A program made the translations under genes and the position numbers. The notes beneath the pieces are model-generated. The model saw only the letters and a program-made list of their open reading frames with translations, searched no databases and was not told the DNA's origin. Of a stretch of 64,000 nucleotides of DNA, positions 1 to 11,691 are shown one piece after another (within the stretch, counting starts at the first letter, position 1; each line of letters begins with the position of its first letter). The stretch comes from Enoplolaimus lenunculus (taxonomy: Eukaryota > Nematoda > Enoplea > Enoplida > Thoracostomopsidae), in assembly GCA_030248215.1 (NCBI GenBank), contig JASANG010002634.1, positions 1 to 64,000 of the forward strand. Direction: 5' to 3'.

Positions 1-200
1 CGTACAACCGGTACCGGTTTGATTGCAGGCTAAACCCGGCAGAATCCCCAAGAGTGCTGCTATACGTCGAGATTTAAATTAATAAAACCCGTTGCGTATC
101 TGAAATCTCGATATCAACAACAACTGATGGGCGAAATGATACTCAAGTGTAAGTAAAAGCCATCAGGTTTAGGGCCAATGTTACTTTAAGGGGCGTAACA

Positions 201-595
201 GTAGATTAAGCGTATTCCTAAGCCTAAGCGTGCAAAAATATGTTCCTAAGCCTAAGCCTAAGCCTAAGCGTTGCAAAAATGTGTTCCTAAGCCTAAGCGT
301 TGCAAAAATGTGTTCCTAAGCCTAAGCCTAAGCCTAAGTGTTGCAAAAATGTGTTCCTAAGCCTAAGCCTAAGCCTAAGCGTTGCAAAAATGTGTTCCTA
401 AGCCTAAGCCTAAGCCTAAGCGTTGCAAAAATGTGTTCCTAAGCCTAAGCCTAAGCCTAAGCGTTGCAAAAATGCGTTCCTAAGCCTAAGCCTAAGCCTA
501 AGTGTTGCAAAAATGTGTTCCTAAGCCTAAGCCTAAGCCTAAGCCTAAGTGTTGTAAAAATGTGTTCCTAAGCCTAAGCGTAAACCTTAGTGTTG
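201..595. repeat. TTAGGC-type satellite, left palindrome arm
   Basis: About ten tandem units of roughly 35 bases. Each unit joins two to four CCTAAG hexamers to a spacer reading CGTTGCAAAAATGTGTT with small variants. It lies just inside a GGCCAATGTTACTTTAAG-type end (about 174), so it looks like an expanded interior of a TTAGGC-family MITE. On the other strand the hexamer reads TTAGGC. Confidence 0.9.
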
Positions 596-837
596 ACGGA
601 CGCGTACGGAGTCACACGACAAGTACAGCACCATCCTAAAATAGGAAAACAACAAAACAGATTAAGCTAGTTGTCTTGTTAAAACAGAAGTCATTTAAAT
701 TTTTGTTCAACAAAACGAGCACGCTTAGATTTTAGACTATATTTTTTGCTTAGGTTTACACTAACAGTAGCAGCTTTGCATTAGTTTAGATGGTTAGGCA
801 TAGGCATAGGAATATGCTTTAATCTACAGTTACTGTA

Positions 838-995
838 GCCAATGTAAAGAACAGGGTCGGAACAGTATAAAAGGCCTATTCCTAGGCCTAAGCCTAAGCC
901 TAAGCCAAGCAAAAGAACTTATCAATAGCCTACGCTTACTCTATTGCTGCAACACAGGAGGGGAAACGGTTCCGATCCTGATCTTTACATGGGCC
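838..995. mobile_element. TTAGGC-family MITE, subfamily A (left arm)
   Basis: Starts GCCAATGTAAAGAACAGGG and ends CCTGATCTTTACATGGGCC, which are inverted copies of each other. The interior has CCTAAG repeats followed by an AAGCAAAAGAAC tract and a CTCTATTGC tract typical of the family. It has no coding capacity. The mirror copy lies in the right arm near 9908-10060. Confidence 0.85.
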
Positions 996-1004
996 ATCAA
1001 CAGT

Positions 1005-1190
1005 TACGACCAATGGCGGATCCATGGGGGCACCCGAGCCAGTCCCCCCTCCAACAGCATCTCGACAAAAATTCTATAGCAATTTTGTGACAATAGTTCG
1101 TGGTTTGCGTGTGCGTTAAAAATAGAGTTTATTACTTGTGAAATTTTGCCCCCATTTTGAGATCCTGGATCCGCCGCTGGTGACGACCAT
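1005..1190. mobile_element. Short hAT-like inverted-repeat element (left arm)
   Basis: Bounded by GGCGGATCCATGG at the left and GATCCTGGATCCGCCGCTGG at the right. Such 'agtggcggatccagg' ends recur in animal hAT-type MITEs, and related ends occur near 14766 and 26631 in this window. The interior is non-coding. The mirror copy is at about 9720-9895. The hAT assignment is inferred from the termini only. Confidence 0.5.
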
Positions 1191-3815
1191 AATTTTTGCA
1201 GCTTTGTGCAATCTTTTCTCAATCATCCAAAGTTTGTGCAATCAACAACTGGCCAGACAAAATCCTACTGACTATGCATGCGCGTCCGTGCTTGTCATCA
1301 AAACTTTCTGTCATGAGCTTCAAAAAGTACTGCTCCCAAATCGTAACTTAAACTTTTCGTGCTTTATTTCAATCCCCGGTAAAAGTCAAATTTTCATGGT
1401 TTGAAATTGACGCAATCTTCTCTCAGTTATAAGCTGTTTCAAGCTCAAATCAAATTTCACAGGTTTCGGTAAACATTTTCAACGCAACGCCATTTCAAAA
1501 AACCGCTACACCCTGTTCGCAAAACATGATCAACAATTACACAACTAAAAGCCCTAAAAATCGTACTAAAACCGGTTGTATAGCCGGCCTAGGCCCCTTC
1601 CCTGTCAACGATGCTACTAAAATCTACCTTTTTTTATCCGTCTAGGAATATTATCTTGATATCCCCGGCGTCTACTTCTGTCAGAGCGGTTTTTAGGACG
1701 GAAACCACGCCTTATAAGCAATTTCATAAACGTGTCGTTTAATTAATTATCCGGTGCTCTTTTAGTTTTATATTTGCCAATTGTTAGCTCAAACTGTGGT
1801 TTAGGTTTGTTTACCTAAAGCAATATTTATAGGACCAAGACATCCGCTCGAAAGCTGTTAGCTTTATTATCAGCGCACAAGAGGGTTTGTGCCGCTAGTC
1901 TGTGAGAGTCTGACGTGCTATAGACAAAAAAAACACCCGATTCCCGATTTCTGAAGCCTAAAATTGCTTAGATTAATGGGCAGGCAGGCAAACTATCACA
2001 TATGTCATACACATATCCAGAGGGCAGACCAGGGCTGTGGTCGTGAAAAAATTTCACCCCAAAAAACTTTTTTAGATAATGTTATTTGGTCCAGAAATAG
2101 CGACTTGAATTTTGTGTTGATGCACCTGTGAGTGGGCTCTTTAGAACCCATATGTTTAGGTTCGTCCCTGGCGCTGGTCGCACTGGTTTAATCAGTGCTC
2201 AACGTTTCCCCTAAACTTGACGCCTATACGGCAGGTAACCGACTAGGTAGGACGACTTGCGGGAACTTGTGGCATGCCGTCACCTTAGCAAGGTATTGTT
2301 TTGCTAGAAATCATACAAACTTGTGATTAAAGCTTTGTAACCGCTTGTGGCTATATTATACAGAACCCAAATAGTTTCTATCGGGTCCATAGCCAAGAGG
2401 AAAAGGGCCTAGAACGCTCAGCCTCCCCCCTGTGGAACTATTTGGGCGCCCTATAATGTTCAGCCTTGCTTGTAAAGTCACCGAAAACCCTTGTATGCCC
2501 CGCCTGAAAATTTTTTATTCCCACCTGGCAAGGTGAGTGGGCGATGGGCCTGGTGTTCATAAACACAAACGTCTTGGATAAAAAGGTATCAAAAGGATTC
2601 ACGTGCCGTCATAATCTAATTGTCGGCTTATGAGGACAACGTCAGTTGCTTGGCAAAATTACGGGCATCACCCATTTTGCTTGAACAAATCATAAATTGC
2701 CTTTCGAACACCTTTCTTCCTATTTAAAATTATCAATCTTAGGATTGGATAAAAGCAAGCTATAGGTATAGTCTGAGCATTAGGTAGGTCTTTTCCCGAA
2801 ACCTACGTCTAAACCTTAACCTAAACTTGTGAAAAAGAGTGTACAGACCGTAGATTGTTTCACTTGCCAGTTAAAACTGATTATGTCTGCACATAAAATA
2901 AATTGTCTTATATTCAAGAAATATTGTCTGAAATTTAAGACAATTATTATCTTAAATACACACTCCTGACATATATGTCTGTAATTTCAGATTTTTATTT
3001 TTTAAATGTTTCAGAAATATGGGTCTGCAATTTTGCAGACTTAAAGTCTGAAATTTAAGACTTTGTTTTGTAAATGATTCAAGACCAATATTTTCTGAAA
3101 AATATAAGAGAATTTGCGTGAAATACACGACAGATTTTCCATGGAAACAACTCCAAAATTCGCGCTAAAGCTCAACGAAATAGCGTATTTTAACAACATA
3201 ACATACGTCCAAGTCGTAAACTTTTAGGTTGGAGAAGTCTGAGTTCAACTCAAAATATGCTTGAAATTGATTATTTATATACTCCTAAGAATGTAAATAT
3301 AGCAAATTTCTTATGTACATAAAAATCACAAAATTAAGCTTGAATATAAGACAACTATTTCTGAAAGAACGGGAAATTATGCCTTAAGCTAGCAGCAGTA
3401 ATTTTTCGGATATAAGACATTTATGTTTTAACCCTTTCAGACACAAATTTCTGAACTGTAGAGTGCTATTAAGGACTCAAGTACCAGACATTTGTTTTGT
3501 AAAGTTAAAGAAAGTAGGAGTCTTTAAATTTCAGGGCTGCCCGGTGGTTGTACGAATTGACGCCACCTGAACTAGGCTCCCCACGGGGCCTCGCTGCCCA
3601 CTTTCGTCTTTACCTCTGTCAATTTGTTTTAAGCAACAGTCCCGTAGCCAGCTCATTCTACTAGTGGGATAGGAGGGCTAATCGTTTCAAAAGAAGGGCA
3701 TACCAAGGTTGAAATTTTTAGGGGACAATATTCTTCCAGAATGGCTTAACCCCTCTTCTTCCTCCTGGCTAACAGGCCCAAAAAGCCAGCTGAATTCTTT
3801 GTTTGTCACACCTCA
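1191..3815. other. Left arm interior without genes
   Basis: No credible exon or RNA gene is visible here. About 2380-2560 holds a repeat bounded by GGGTCCATAGCC and GGCGATGGGCCTGG that resembles the element at 19188-19359. About 2870-3530 is AT-rich sequence with recurring 'ataagaca' and 'cagaaat' words. About 3540-3770 holds another moderately repeated block ending in TAGCCAGCTCATTC. All of it is mirrored in the right arm. Confidence 0.6.
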
Positions 3816-3818
3816 GCG

Positions 3819-4005
3819 GGCCAATGTAAACAAGAGGGCCGCAACAGTATTATAACCGCATTCCTAAGCCTAAGCTTAAGCGTAACAATGAGCATATTCT
3901 AAGAGTAAGCCTAAGCCAAGCAAAAAAATCAGTCTAAAGCTTAAGCTTACGCTATTGCAATCCCACAGAAAATCTTTTCCCCCCTGATCTTTGCGTTTTC
4001 AACGG
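3819..4005. mobile_element. TTAGGC-family MITE (left arm, decayed right end)
   Basis: Begins GGCCAATGTAAACAAGAGGG, carries CCTAAGCCTAAGC-like tracts and the family's TCAGTCTAAAGCTTAAGC core, and runs to a damaged CCCCTGATCTTTGCG end. The mirror copy is at about 6900-7079. Because both arms carry it at the same place, the insertion predates the inverted duplication. Confidence 0.8.
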
Positions 4006-4369
4006 TTAACAAAAACGTTGCCTGTTAAAACAGATTGCAAACTATTATGTCACTTTCATGCTACGCCTTAATGCTTAACCTATGATTCCGATTACTTGAA
4101 AATAATGCTGAGTGCATTCTTCTATTTCGAAATAAGTTCAAGGGTCAAGCTTAGGAACTAAGCGAGGGTGGTAGATTTTACTTTGCTCTCACCCCCCTAA
4201 AAACGTTGTGGCCCGATTTACTTATCAATTTACATTGGGGGGCGTTTTGTTTTTTATCTGTAATGTTGCCTTTTTTACGTATGTTATTCGATCTGCTTTT
4301 TTGACATGTAACTTAAACTTAAAATACAACTTGTAAGCTGTTCTGTAAATTCAAATGTGTTAATTTAAT

Positions 4370-4568
4370 CAACTCACAGACAGAATTAGTTGTTTCTGGT
4401 TTTTTCTGAGTTAACGTTAATGCTGTGAGTGGAGATAATGGGTTAGTCGATCAACTCAGAATGAAATCAGTTCTGATTTCTAAGTTTTGAAGATGTAATT
4501 CAAAGTCAGCTGCAGTGGATTCAACTCATTTGTGATTTAAAATCAACTCACTGGAATTTACAGTGTGG
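4370..4568. mobile_element. MITE with CACTGTAAATTCCAGTGAGT ends (left arm)
   Basis: Contains TCAACTCACTGGAATTTACAG at the right end, with GAGTTGATT-like words throughout. It belongs to the same family as 15177-15452 and 22952-23199. The mirror copy is at about 6318-6552. The two arm copies are visibly diverged, unlike the outer arm sequence. Confidence 0.75.
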
Positions 4569-5062
4569 TTAATTTTTAAAAATATTAAAATCATCACGGT
4601 CTCTTGGTAAATCTTATGGTTCATGTGAAATTTACAAAATTTTAAACAAAAAATCGTCACATTTTTAACCACACATATTCTGTGACACAAATATTTGGTG
4701 TCAGGTTTTGTTTGCTCTCATCGGGATTGAACAGTTTTACTGTCAAGTGTAAATTACAAAAACATTGCGAATCATCGCATAAATTGGCTTCTGGCTTTTT
4801 GTCTACATTCATGATTATACAGGGTGTATAGACTGAGCAACATGCTTCTCGTGTAAAAAAGAGGAGGAGGAAGTGACTGATTTACAAAATTCAAATTATA
4901 TATACATATATACATATATATACAGGTTCAAATAAGTTGATACTTATCAGTAGCATAGAACTGTTACAAGTTTGGTTTCTTAACAATTGGATCGTAAAAT
5001 TGTTAGTGAAGAGGATTTGGGGCATATTCCCCTTCAAAAGTTCAAAATCTCGTTAATAAAGA

Positions 5063-5803
5063 GCCAATGTATTGATCAGGGCCGTAACACTATAGTATAA
5101 TCATATCCGGAAACTAAGCCTGCGTCTAATGAGCTTACACTAAAGCCTAAGCCTAGCAAAAATGTAATCTTAAATCTAACTTGGTTTTTTATGAACCAAC
5201 CAAAACCTGGACGCCCTTGAACTGTGTCGAACTTTTTATCCTCCATTAAATTTGTATCATTTCAACTACAGTAGTATTTTATTACCTATTCCATATAAGT
5301 ATTTCCTTGTTGCCGTAAAAGTGTTATCTTCAGATTTAAACCGGGTAAAGCGACCATCCAATATTTGTTCACCCCCTGGTGGAACATAAATCACTATAGC
5401 ATATTGACGGTACATCTATAATTTTCACAACAAATTACCTCTAACGGGTGAAATATTAATATCAAAATGTACTACTGATACGCAAATGACCTTTGATAGC
5501 CGTTTGTAAATTTCGAATAGTTGGGTTCAGGAAACGCAAAGGGTCACAGAAGCGGTCGGCATTTAAGCTGAGCTTGAATCGCGGTTCAAAACGTCAACTA
5601 AAAATAATTATCCAACTTGAAAGAATGATGGGACAGCAGAGGTGGAACGGTTTTGTGCGGACTGCAATATAGAGTTAGCTTAAACTTTAGACTATTTTTT
5701 TTGCTTAGACTTTAGGCTTTAGGTGTAAGCTCATTAAGCGCAGGCTTAGGTTTTCGGGATATGATTATACTATAGTGTTACGGCCCTGATCAATACATTG
5801 GCT
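5063..5803. mobile_element. Inverted-repeat element at the exact centre of the palindrome
   Basis: The left end GAGCCAATGTATTGATCAGG and the right end CCTGATCAATACATTGGCTC are perfect inverses, with about 100 bases of terminal pairing that include TTAGGC-family words (CCTAAGCCT, AAAGCCTAAG). Between them, about 5166-5696 is unpaired AT-rich sequence with no recognisable gene. It resembles a TTAGGC-family MITE carrying extra internal DNA. Its short inverted ends sit precisely where the large palindrome turns. Confidence 0.7.
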
Positions 5804-6899
5804 CTTTATTAACGGATTTTGAACTGTTTGAAGGAATGATCCCCAAATCCTCTTCGGCTAACAATTTTACGATCCAATTGTTAAGAAACCAAACTTGGTA
5901 ACGGTTCTATGGCTACTGATAAGTATCAACTTATTTGAACCTGTATATATATGTATATATGTATATATAATTTGAATTTTGTAAATCAGGGGTCGGCATT
6001 CCTGCCTCGCTCTTTTTTACACGAGAAGGTTTCCATATTTCTCGTTGTATACGCCCCTGGTATAATCATTGAATGTAGACAAAAAGCCAGAACCAAATTA
6101 TGTTAAATAAATCATTCGTCAATGGTTTTTGTAATTTACACTTGACGGTAAAACTGGTTCAATCCCGATGAGAGCCAACAAAACCTGACACCAAATATTT
6201 GTGTCACAGAATATGTGTGGTTAAAAATGTGACAATTTTTGGTTTAAAATTTTGTAAATTTCACATGAACCATAAGATTTACCAAGAGACCGTGATGATT
6301 TTAATATTTTAAAAATTAACCACACTGTAAATTCCAGTGAGTTGATTTTAAATCAGAATGAGTTGAATCCACTCGGCGGTCTGAGCTCTGAATTACGTCT
6401 TTCAGAACTTAGAAATCGGAACTGTATGAACTCATTCTGAGTTAATCAACTAACCCAGAACTATATTAGCTCACAGTGAGTTAATAGTTAACTCAGAAAT
6501 AACCAGAAACAACTAATTCTGTCTGTGAGTTGATTAATTAACACATTTGAATTTACAGAACAGCTTTCAAGTTGTATTTTAGGTTTAAGTTTCATGTCAA
6601 TAAAGCCGATCGAATATCATACGTAAATTTGGCATCGTTTCAGTTTAACAACATATCGCCCCCCAATGTAAATTGATAAGTAAATCGGGCCACAACGTTT
6701 TTAGGGGGGTGGAGCAAAGTAAAATTTTCACCCTCGCTTAGTTCCTAAGCTTGACCCTTGAACTTATTTCGAAATAGAAGAATGCACTCAGCATTATTTT
6801 GAGTATCGGATCATTAGGTTAAGCATTAAGGCGTAGCATGAAAGTGACATAATAGTTTGCAATCTGTTAACACAGCAACGTTTTTGTTAACCGTTGAAA

Positions 6900-7079
6900 A
6901 ACGCAAAGATCAGGGGCGAAACGTTTTTCTGTGGGATTGCAATAGCGTAAGCTTAAGCTTTAGACTAATTTTTTTGCTTGGCTTAGGCTTAGTCTTAGGA
7001 ATATGCTCATTGTTACGCTCAAGCTTAGGCTTAGGAATGCGGTTATAATACTGTTGCGGCCCTCTTGTTTACATTGGCC
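6900..7079. mobile_element. TTAGGC-family MITE (right arm mirror copy)
   Basis: Inverse of the copy at 3819-4005. It has the core TTTAGACTAATTTTTTTGCTTG, here interrupted in part, then TTAGGCTTAG tracts, and ends CCTCTTGTTTACATTGGCC. It has no coding capacity. Confidence 0.8.
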
Positions 7080-9900
7080 CGCTGAGGTGTGACAAACAAA
7101 GAATTCAGCTGGCTTTTTGGGCCTGTGTAGCCAGGAGGAAGAAGAGGGGTTCAGCCATTCTGGAAGAATATTGTCCCCTGAGAAAATTTTCAACCTTGGT
7201 ATGCCCTTCTTTTGAAACGATTAGCCCTCCTATCCCACTAGTAGAATGAGCTGGCTACGGGACTGTTGCTTAAAACGAAATTGACAGAGGTAAAGACGAA
7301 AGTGGGCAGCGAGGCCCCGTGGGGCGGCTTGGTTGCAGGGTGGCGTCAATTTGGTACAACCACCGGGCAGCCCTTGAAATTTAAAGACTCCTACTTTCTT
7401 AAATTTTCAAAACAAATGTCTGGTACTTGAGTCCTTAATAGCACTCTACAGTTCAGAAATTTGTGTCTGAAATGGTTAAAACATAAATGTCTTATATCCG
7501 AAAAATTACTGCTGCTAGCTTGTAAGGCATAAATTTCGTACTTTCAAGAAATAGTTGTCTTATATTCAAGCTTAATTTTGTGATTTTTATGTACATAAGA
7601 AATTTGCTATATTTACATTCTTAGGAGTATATAAATAATCAATTTCAAGCATATTTTGAGTTGAACTCAGACTTCTCCAACCTAAAAGTTTACGACTTGG
7701 ACGTATGTTATGTTGTAAAATTACGCTATTTCGTTGAGCTTTAGCGCGAATTTTGGAGTCGTTTCCATGGAAAATCTGTCGTGTATTTCACGCAAATTTG
7801 TCTTATATTTCAGAAATATTGGTCTTGAATCATTTACAAAACAAAGTCTTAAATTTCAGACTTTAAGTCTGCAAAATTGCAGACCCATATTTCTGAAACA
7901 TTTAAAAAATAAAAATCTGAAATTACAGACATATATGTCAGGAGTGTGTATTTAAGATAATAATTGTCTTAAATTTCAGACAATATTTCTTGAATATAAG
8001 ACAATTTATTTTATGTGCAGACATAATCAGTTTTAACTGGCAAGTGAAACAATCTACGGTTCTTGTACACTCTTTTCACAAGTTTAGGTTAAGGTTTAGA
8101 CGTAGGTTTCGGAAAAGACCTACCTAATGCTCAGACTATACCTATAGCTTGCCTTTATCCAATCCTAAGATTGATAATTTTAAATAGGAAGAAAGGTGTT
8201 CGAAAGGCAATTTATGATTTGTTCAAGCAAAATGGGTGATGCCCGTAATTTTGCCAAGCAACTGACGTTGTCCTCATAAGCCGACAATTAGATTATGACG
8301 GCACGTGAATCCTTTTGATACCTTTTTATCCAAGACGTTTGTGTTTATGAACACCAGGCCCATCGCCCACTCACCTTGCCAGGTGGGAATAAAAAATTTT
8401 CAGGCGGGGCATACAAGGGTTTTCGGTGACTTTACAAGCAAGGCTGAACATTATAGGGCGCCCAAATAGTTCCACAGGGGGGAGGCTGAGCGTTCTAGGC
8501 CCTTTTCCTCTTGGCTATGGACCCGATAGAAACTATTTGGGTTCTGTATAATATAGCCACAAGCGGTTACAAAGCTTTAATCACAAGTTTGTATGATTTC
8601 TAGCAAAACAATACCTTGCTAAGGTGACGGCATGCCACAAGTTCCCGCAAGTCGTCCTACCTAGTCGGTTACCTGCCGTATAGGCGTCAAGTTTAGGGAA
8701 AACGTTGAGCACTGATTAAACCAGTGCGACCAGCGCCAGGGACGAACCTAAACATATGGTTCTAAAGAGCCCACTCACAGGTGCATCAACACAAAATTCA
8801 AGTCGCTATTTCTGGACCAAATAACATTATCTAAAAAAGTTTTTTGGGGTGAAATTTTTTCACGACCACAGCCCTGGTCTGCCCTCTGGATATGTGTATG
8901 ACATATGTGATAGTTTGCCTGCCTGCCCATTAATCTAAGCAATTTTAGGCTTCAGAAATCGGGAATCGGGTGTTTTTTTTGTCTATAGCACGTCAGACTC
9001 TCACAGACTAGCGGCACAAACCCTCTTGTGCGCTGATAATAAAGCTAACAGCTTTCGAGCGGAATGCTTGCGTCTATAAATATTGCTTTAGGTAAACAAA
9101 CCTAAACCACAGTTTGAGCTAACAATTGGCAAATATAAAACTAAAAGAGCACCGGATAATTAATTAAACGACACGTTTATGAAATTGCTTATAAAGCGTG
9201 GTTTCCGGCCTAAAAACCGCTCTGACAGAAGTAGACGCCGGCGATATCAAGATAATATTCCTAGACGGATAAAAAAAGGTAGATTTTAGTAGCATCGTTG
9301 ACAGGGAAGGGGCCTAGGCCGGCTATACAACCGGTTTTAGTACGATTTTTAGGGCTTTTAGTTGTGTAATTGTTGATCATGTTTTGCGAACAGGGTGTAG
9401 CGGTTTTAAGAAATGGCGTTGCGTTGAAAATGTTTACCGAAACCTGTGAAATTTGATTTGAGCTTGAAACAGCTTATAACTGAGAGAAGATTGCGTCAAT
9501 TTCAAACCACTAAAATTTGACTTTTACCGGATTGAAATAAAGCACGAAAAGTTTAAGTTACGATTTGGGAGCAGTACTTTTTGAAGCTCATGACAGAAAG
9601 TTTTGATGACAAGCACGGATGCGCATGCATAGTCAGTAGGATTTTGTCTGGCCAGTTGTTGATTGCACAAACTCTGATGATTGAGAAAAGATTGCACAAA
9701 GCTGCAAAAATTATGGTCGTCACCAGTGGCGGATCCAGGATCTCAAAATGGGGGGGCAAAATTTCACAAGTAATAAACTTATTTTTAACGCACACGCAAA
9801 CCACGAACTATTGTCACAAAATTGCTATAGAATTTTTGTCGAGATGCTGTTGGAGGGGGCACGGCCGGGGTGCCCCCATGGATCCGCCATTGGTCGTAAC
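7080..9900. other. Right arm interior without genes
   Basis: Mirror image of the left-arm interior, including the AT-rich 'gtcttatattc' block, the TAGCCAGCTC-type repeat and the hAT-like GGCGGATCC element (about 9720-9895). Short open frames exist, but they translate repeat sequence and have no recognisable motif. Nothing here supports a gene. Confidence 0.6.
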
Positions 9901-9907
9901 TGTTGAT

Positions 9908-10060
9908 GGCCCATGTAAAGATCAGGATCGGAACGTTTTTCTGCGGGACAGCAATAGAGTAAGCGTAGGCTATTGATAAGTTTTTTTGCTTGGCTTAGGC
10001 TTAGGCTTAGGCCTAGGAATATGCTTATAATACTGTTCCGACCCTGTTCTTTACATTGGC
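9908..10060. mobile_element. TTAGGC-family MITE, subfamily A (right arm)
   Basis: Begins GGCCCATGTAAAGATCAGG and ends CCTGTTCTTTACATTGGC, with (TTAGGC)n inside. It is the mirror of 838-995. Confidence 0.85.
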
Positions 10061-10308
10061 TACAGTAACTGTAGATTAAAGCATATTCCTATGCCTATGC
10101 CTAACCATCTAAACTAATGCAAAGCTGCTACTGTTAGTGTAAACCTAAGCAAAAAATATAGTCTAAAATCTAAGCGTGCTCGTTTTGTTGAACAAAAATT
10201 TAAATGACTTCTGTTTTAACAAGACAACTAGCTTAATCTGTTTTGTTGTTTTCCTATTTTAGGATGGTGCTGTACTTGTCGTGTGACTCCGTACGCGTCC
10301 GTCAACAC

Positions 10309-10695
10309 TAAGGTTTACGCTTAGGCTTAGGAACACATTTTTACAACACTTAGGCTTAGGCTTAGGCTTAGGCTTAGGAACACATTTTTGCAACACTTAG
10401 GCTTAGGCTTAGGCTTAGGAACGCATTTTTGCAACGCTTAGGCTTAGGCTTAGGCTTAGGAACACATTTTTGCAACGCTTAGGCTTAGGCTTAGGCTTAG
10501 GAACACATTTTTGCAACGCTTAGGCTTAGGCTTAGGCTTAGGAACACATTTTTGCAACACTTAGGCTTAGGCTTAGGCTTAGGAACACATTTTTGCAACG
10601 CTTAGGCTTAGGAACACATTTTTGCAACGCTTAGGCTTAGGCTTAGGCTTAGGAACATATTTTTGCACGCTTAGGCTTAGGAATACGCTTAATCT
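10309..10695. repeat. TTAGGC-type satellite, right palindrome arm
   Basis: Inverse of the array at 201-595. Roughly 35-base units contain two to four TTAGGC copies separated by AACACATTTTTGCAACG spacers. Unit order and single-base variants (for example a CATATTTTTGCACG variant at the outer edge) match the left array in mirror order. The two arrays therefore share one history and did not expand separately. Confidence 0.9.
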
Positions 10696-10897
10696 ACTGT
10701 TACGCCCCTTAAAGTAACATTGGCCCTAAACCTGATGGCTTTTACTTACACTTGAGTATCATTTCGCCCATCAGTTGTTGTTGATATCGAGATTTCAGAT
10801 ACGCAACGGGTTTTATTAATTTAAATCTCGACGTATAGCAGCACTCTTGGGGATTCTGCCGGGTTTAGCCTGCAATCAAACCGGTACCGGTTGTACG

Positions 10898-11139
10898 GAG
10901 TTCCAAATAGAAATAGTTCAGACTGGACCGCCCCACCCTCCAGATAAAAAGTGTCCTTGTGGATCATAAATAGGGGTTCACAAGATATGGGACGCATAGG
11001 CGACGGCATTGCAATAGTAGAAGAACGCTCGTAAACAAGGGTTTGGCCGGCAGCACCGAGCTATGGACCTCGCCAATCGCCTTGGCAAATTTATTTATGC
11101 TAAGTAAATGAAACAAATCGACATAAAATCCAAATCGTA
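10898..11139. other. No gene seen; right flank of the palindrome
   Basis: Unique-looking sequence. Whether it still pairs with DNA left of the window cannot be judged. Confidence 0.5.
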
Positions 11140-11351
11140 CACTACAAAAAATGGTGAGTCAAATTGACTGTCTCCGAAATAGGTTTTTTGGAACCCACAC
11201 GCACTGAGCAAAATTCGACTCCGACAGAGTCAAACGTGCGACTCCAGTGAATCGAATTTGACTGTGGCGGAGTCGAATTTTGACTCAATTTGTGTAGTTG
11301 CGAAAAGCCTATTTCGCACAGAGTTAATTTGACTCACCATTTTTTGCAGTG
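11140..11351. mobile_element. Palindromic TA-MITE, CACTGCAAAAAATGG family
   Basis: Ends are CACTACAAAAAATGGTGAGT and its inverse ACTCACCATTTTTTGCAGTG, flanked by TA on both sides, as expected for a Tc1/mariner-type target duplication. The interior is almost fully self-complementary, with words such as GAGTCGAATTTGACTC. It has no coding capacity and would fold into a long hairpin. Siblings are at 16376, 24989 and 26772. Confidence 0.85.
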
Positions 11352-11497
11352 TATCTGCTTAAATGTTGGTGTGGACCGGCCCTGCTTGCAAACAAAGCGA
11401 TCAATAAGCCATTCGCCATTTTAGTAATTTGTAAGCTAATATTCGATACGACACCGTTTCTATATTTCCTATATTTTAATTTCTATTCAAAATTTTC

Positions 11498-11691
11498 GGC
11501 CCATGTAAAGAGCAGGGGCGGAGAGTTGGTCTGTGGGACTAAAATAGAGTAAGCTTAAGCTTTAGACTATTTTTTGCTTGGCTTAAGCTTAGGCTTAGGT
11601 TTAGGTTTAGAAATAAACTCATTCTTACGCTTAGGCTTAGGCTTAGGAATATCCTTATCATACTGTTCCGCCCCTGTTCTTTACATTGGCC
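11498..11691. mobile_element. TTAGGC-family MITE, subfamily A
   Basis: Complete copy. It starts GGCCCATGTAAAGAGCAGGG and ends CCTGTTCTTTACATTGGCC. The order inside is CTGTGGGACT, AATAGAGTAAGC, TTTAGACTATTTTTTGCTTG, then (TTAGGC)n with an AATAAACTCATTC break. Its final GGCC abuts the next copy directly. Confidence 0.9.

Larger units (their letters stand above)
1..10897. repeat. Giant inverted repeat (palindrome), about 5.2 kb arms
   Basis: Position 1 pairs with 10897 and pairing continues inward to about 5165/5697, leaving an unpaired centre of about 530 bases. The outermost 200 bases of the two arms are identical by eye. Further in, substitutions and small indels build up, and near the centre (about 4400-4560 against 6320-6500) the arms differ clearly. 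The pairing sum drifts from 10898 at the edge to 10865 near the centre, so net indels are about 33 bases. Both arms carry the same nested elements in mirror order: a TTAGGC satellite, TTAGGC MITEs, a CACTGTAAATTCC-type MITE and AT-rich sequence. No gene is recognisable in either arm. The left arm must extend past the window start, so the true outer ends are unknown. It could be a large fold-back element, a genomic inverted duplication, or an assembly of two diverged haplotypes. Confidence 0.9.

Noticed and set aside
201-595. True telomere or chromosome end
   Set aside because: The CCTAAG tracts are interrupted by a fixed spacer, are bounded by transposon-like ends and are mirrored 10 kb away, so they are interstitial.
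201-595. CRISPR array
   Set aside because: Repeats and spacers are both constant, so there are no unique spacers, and the gene context is animal.
1-10897. Simple fold-back read artefact
   Set aside because: Such artefacts give identical arms. Here the arms differ by substitutions and about 33 net bases of indel, though a join of diverged haplotypes is not excluded.
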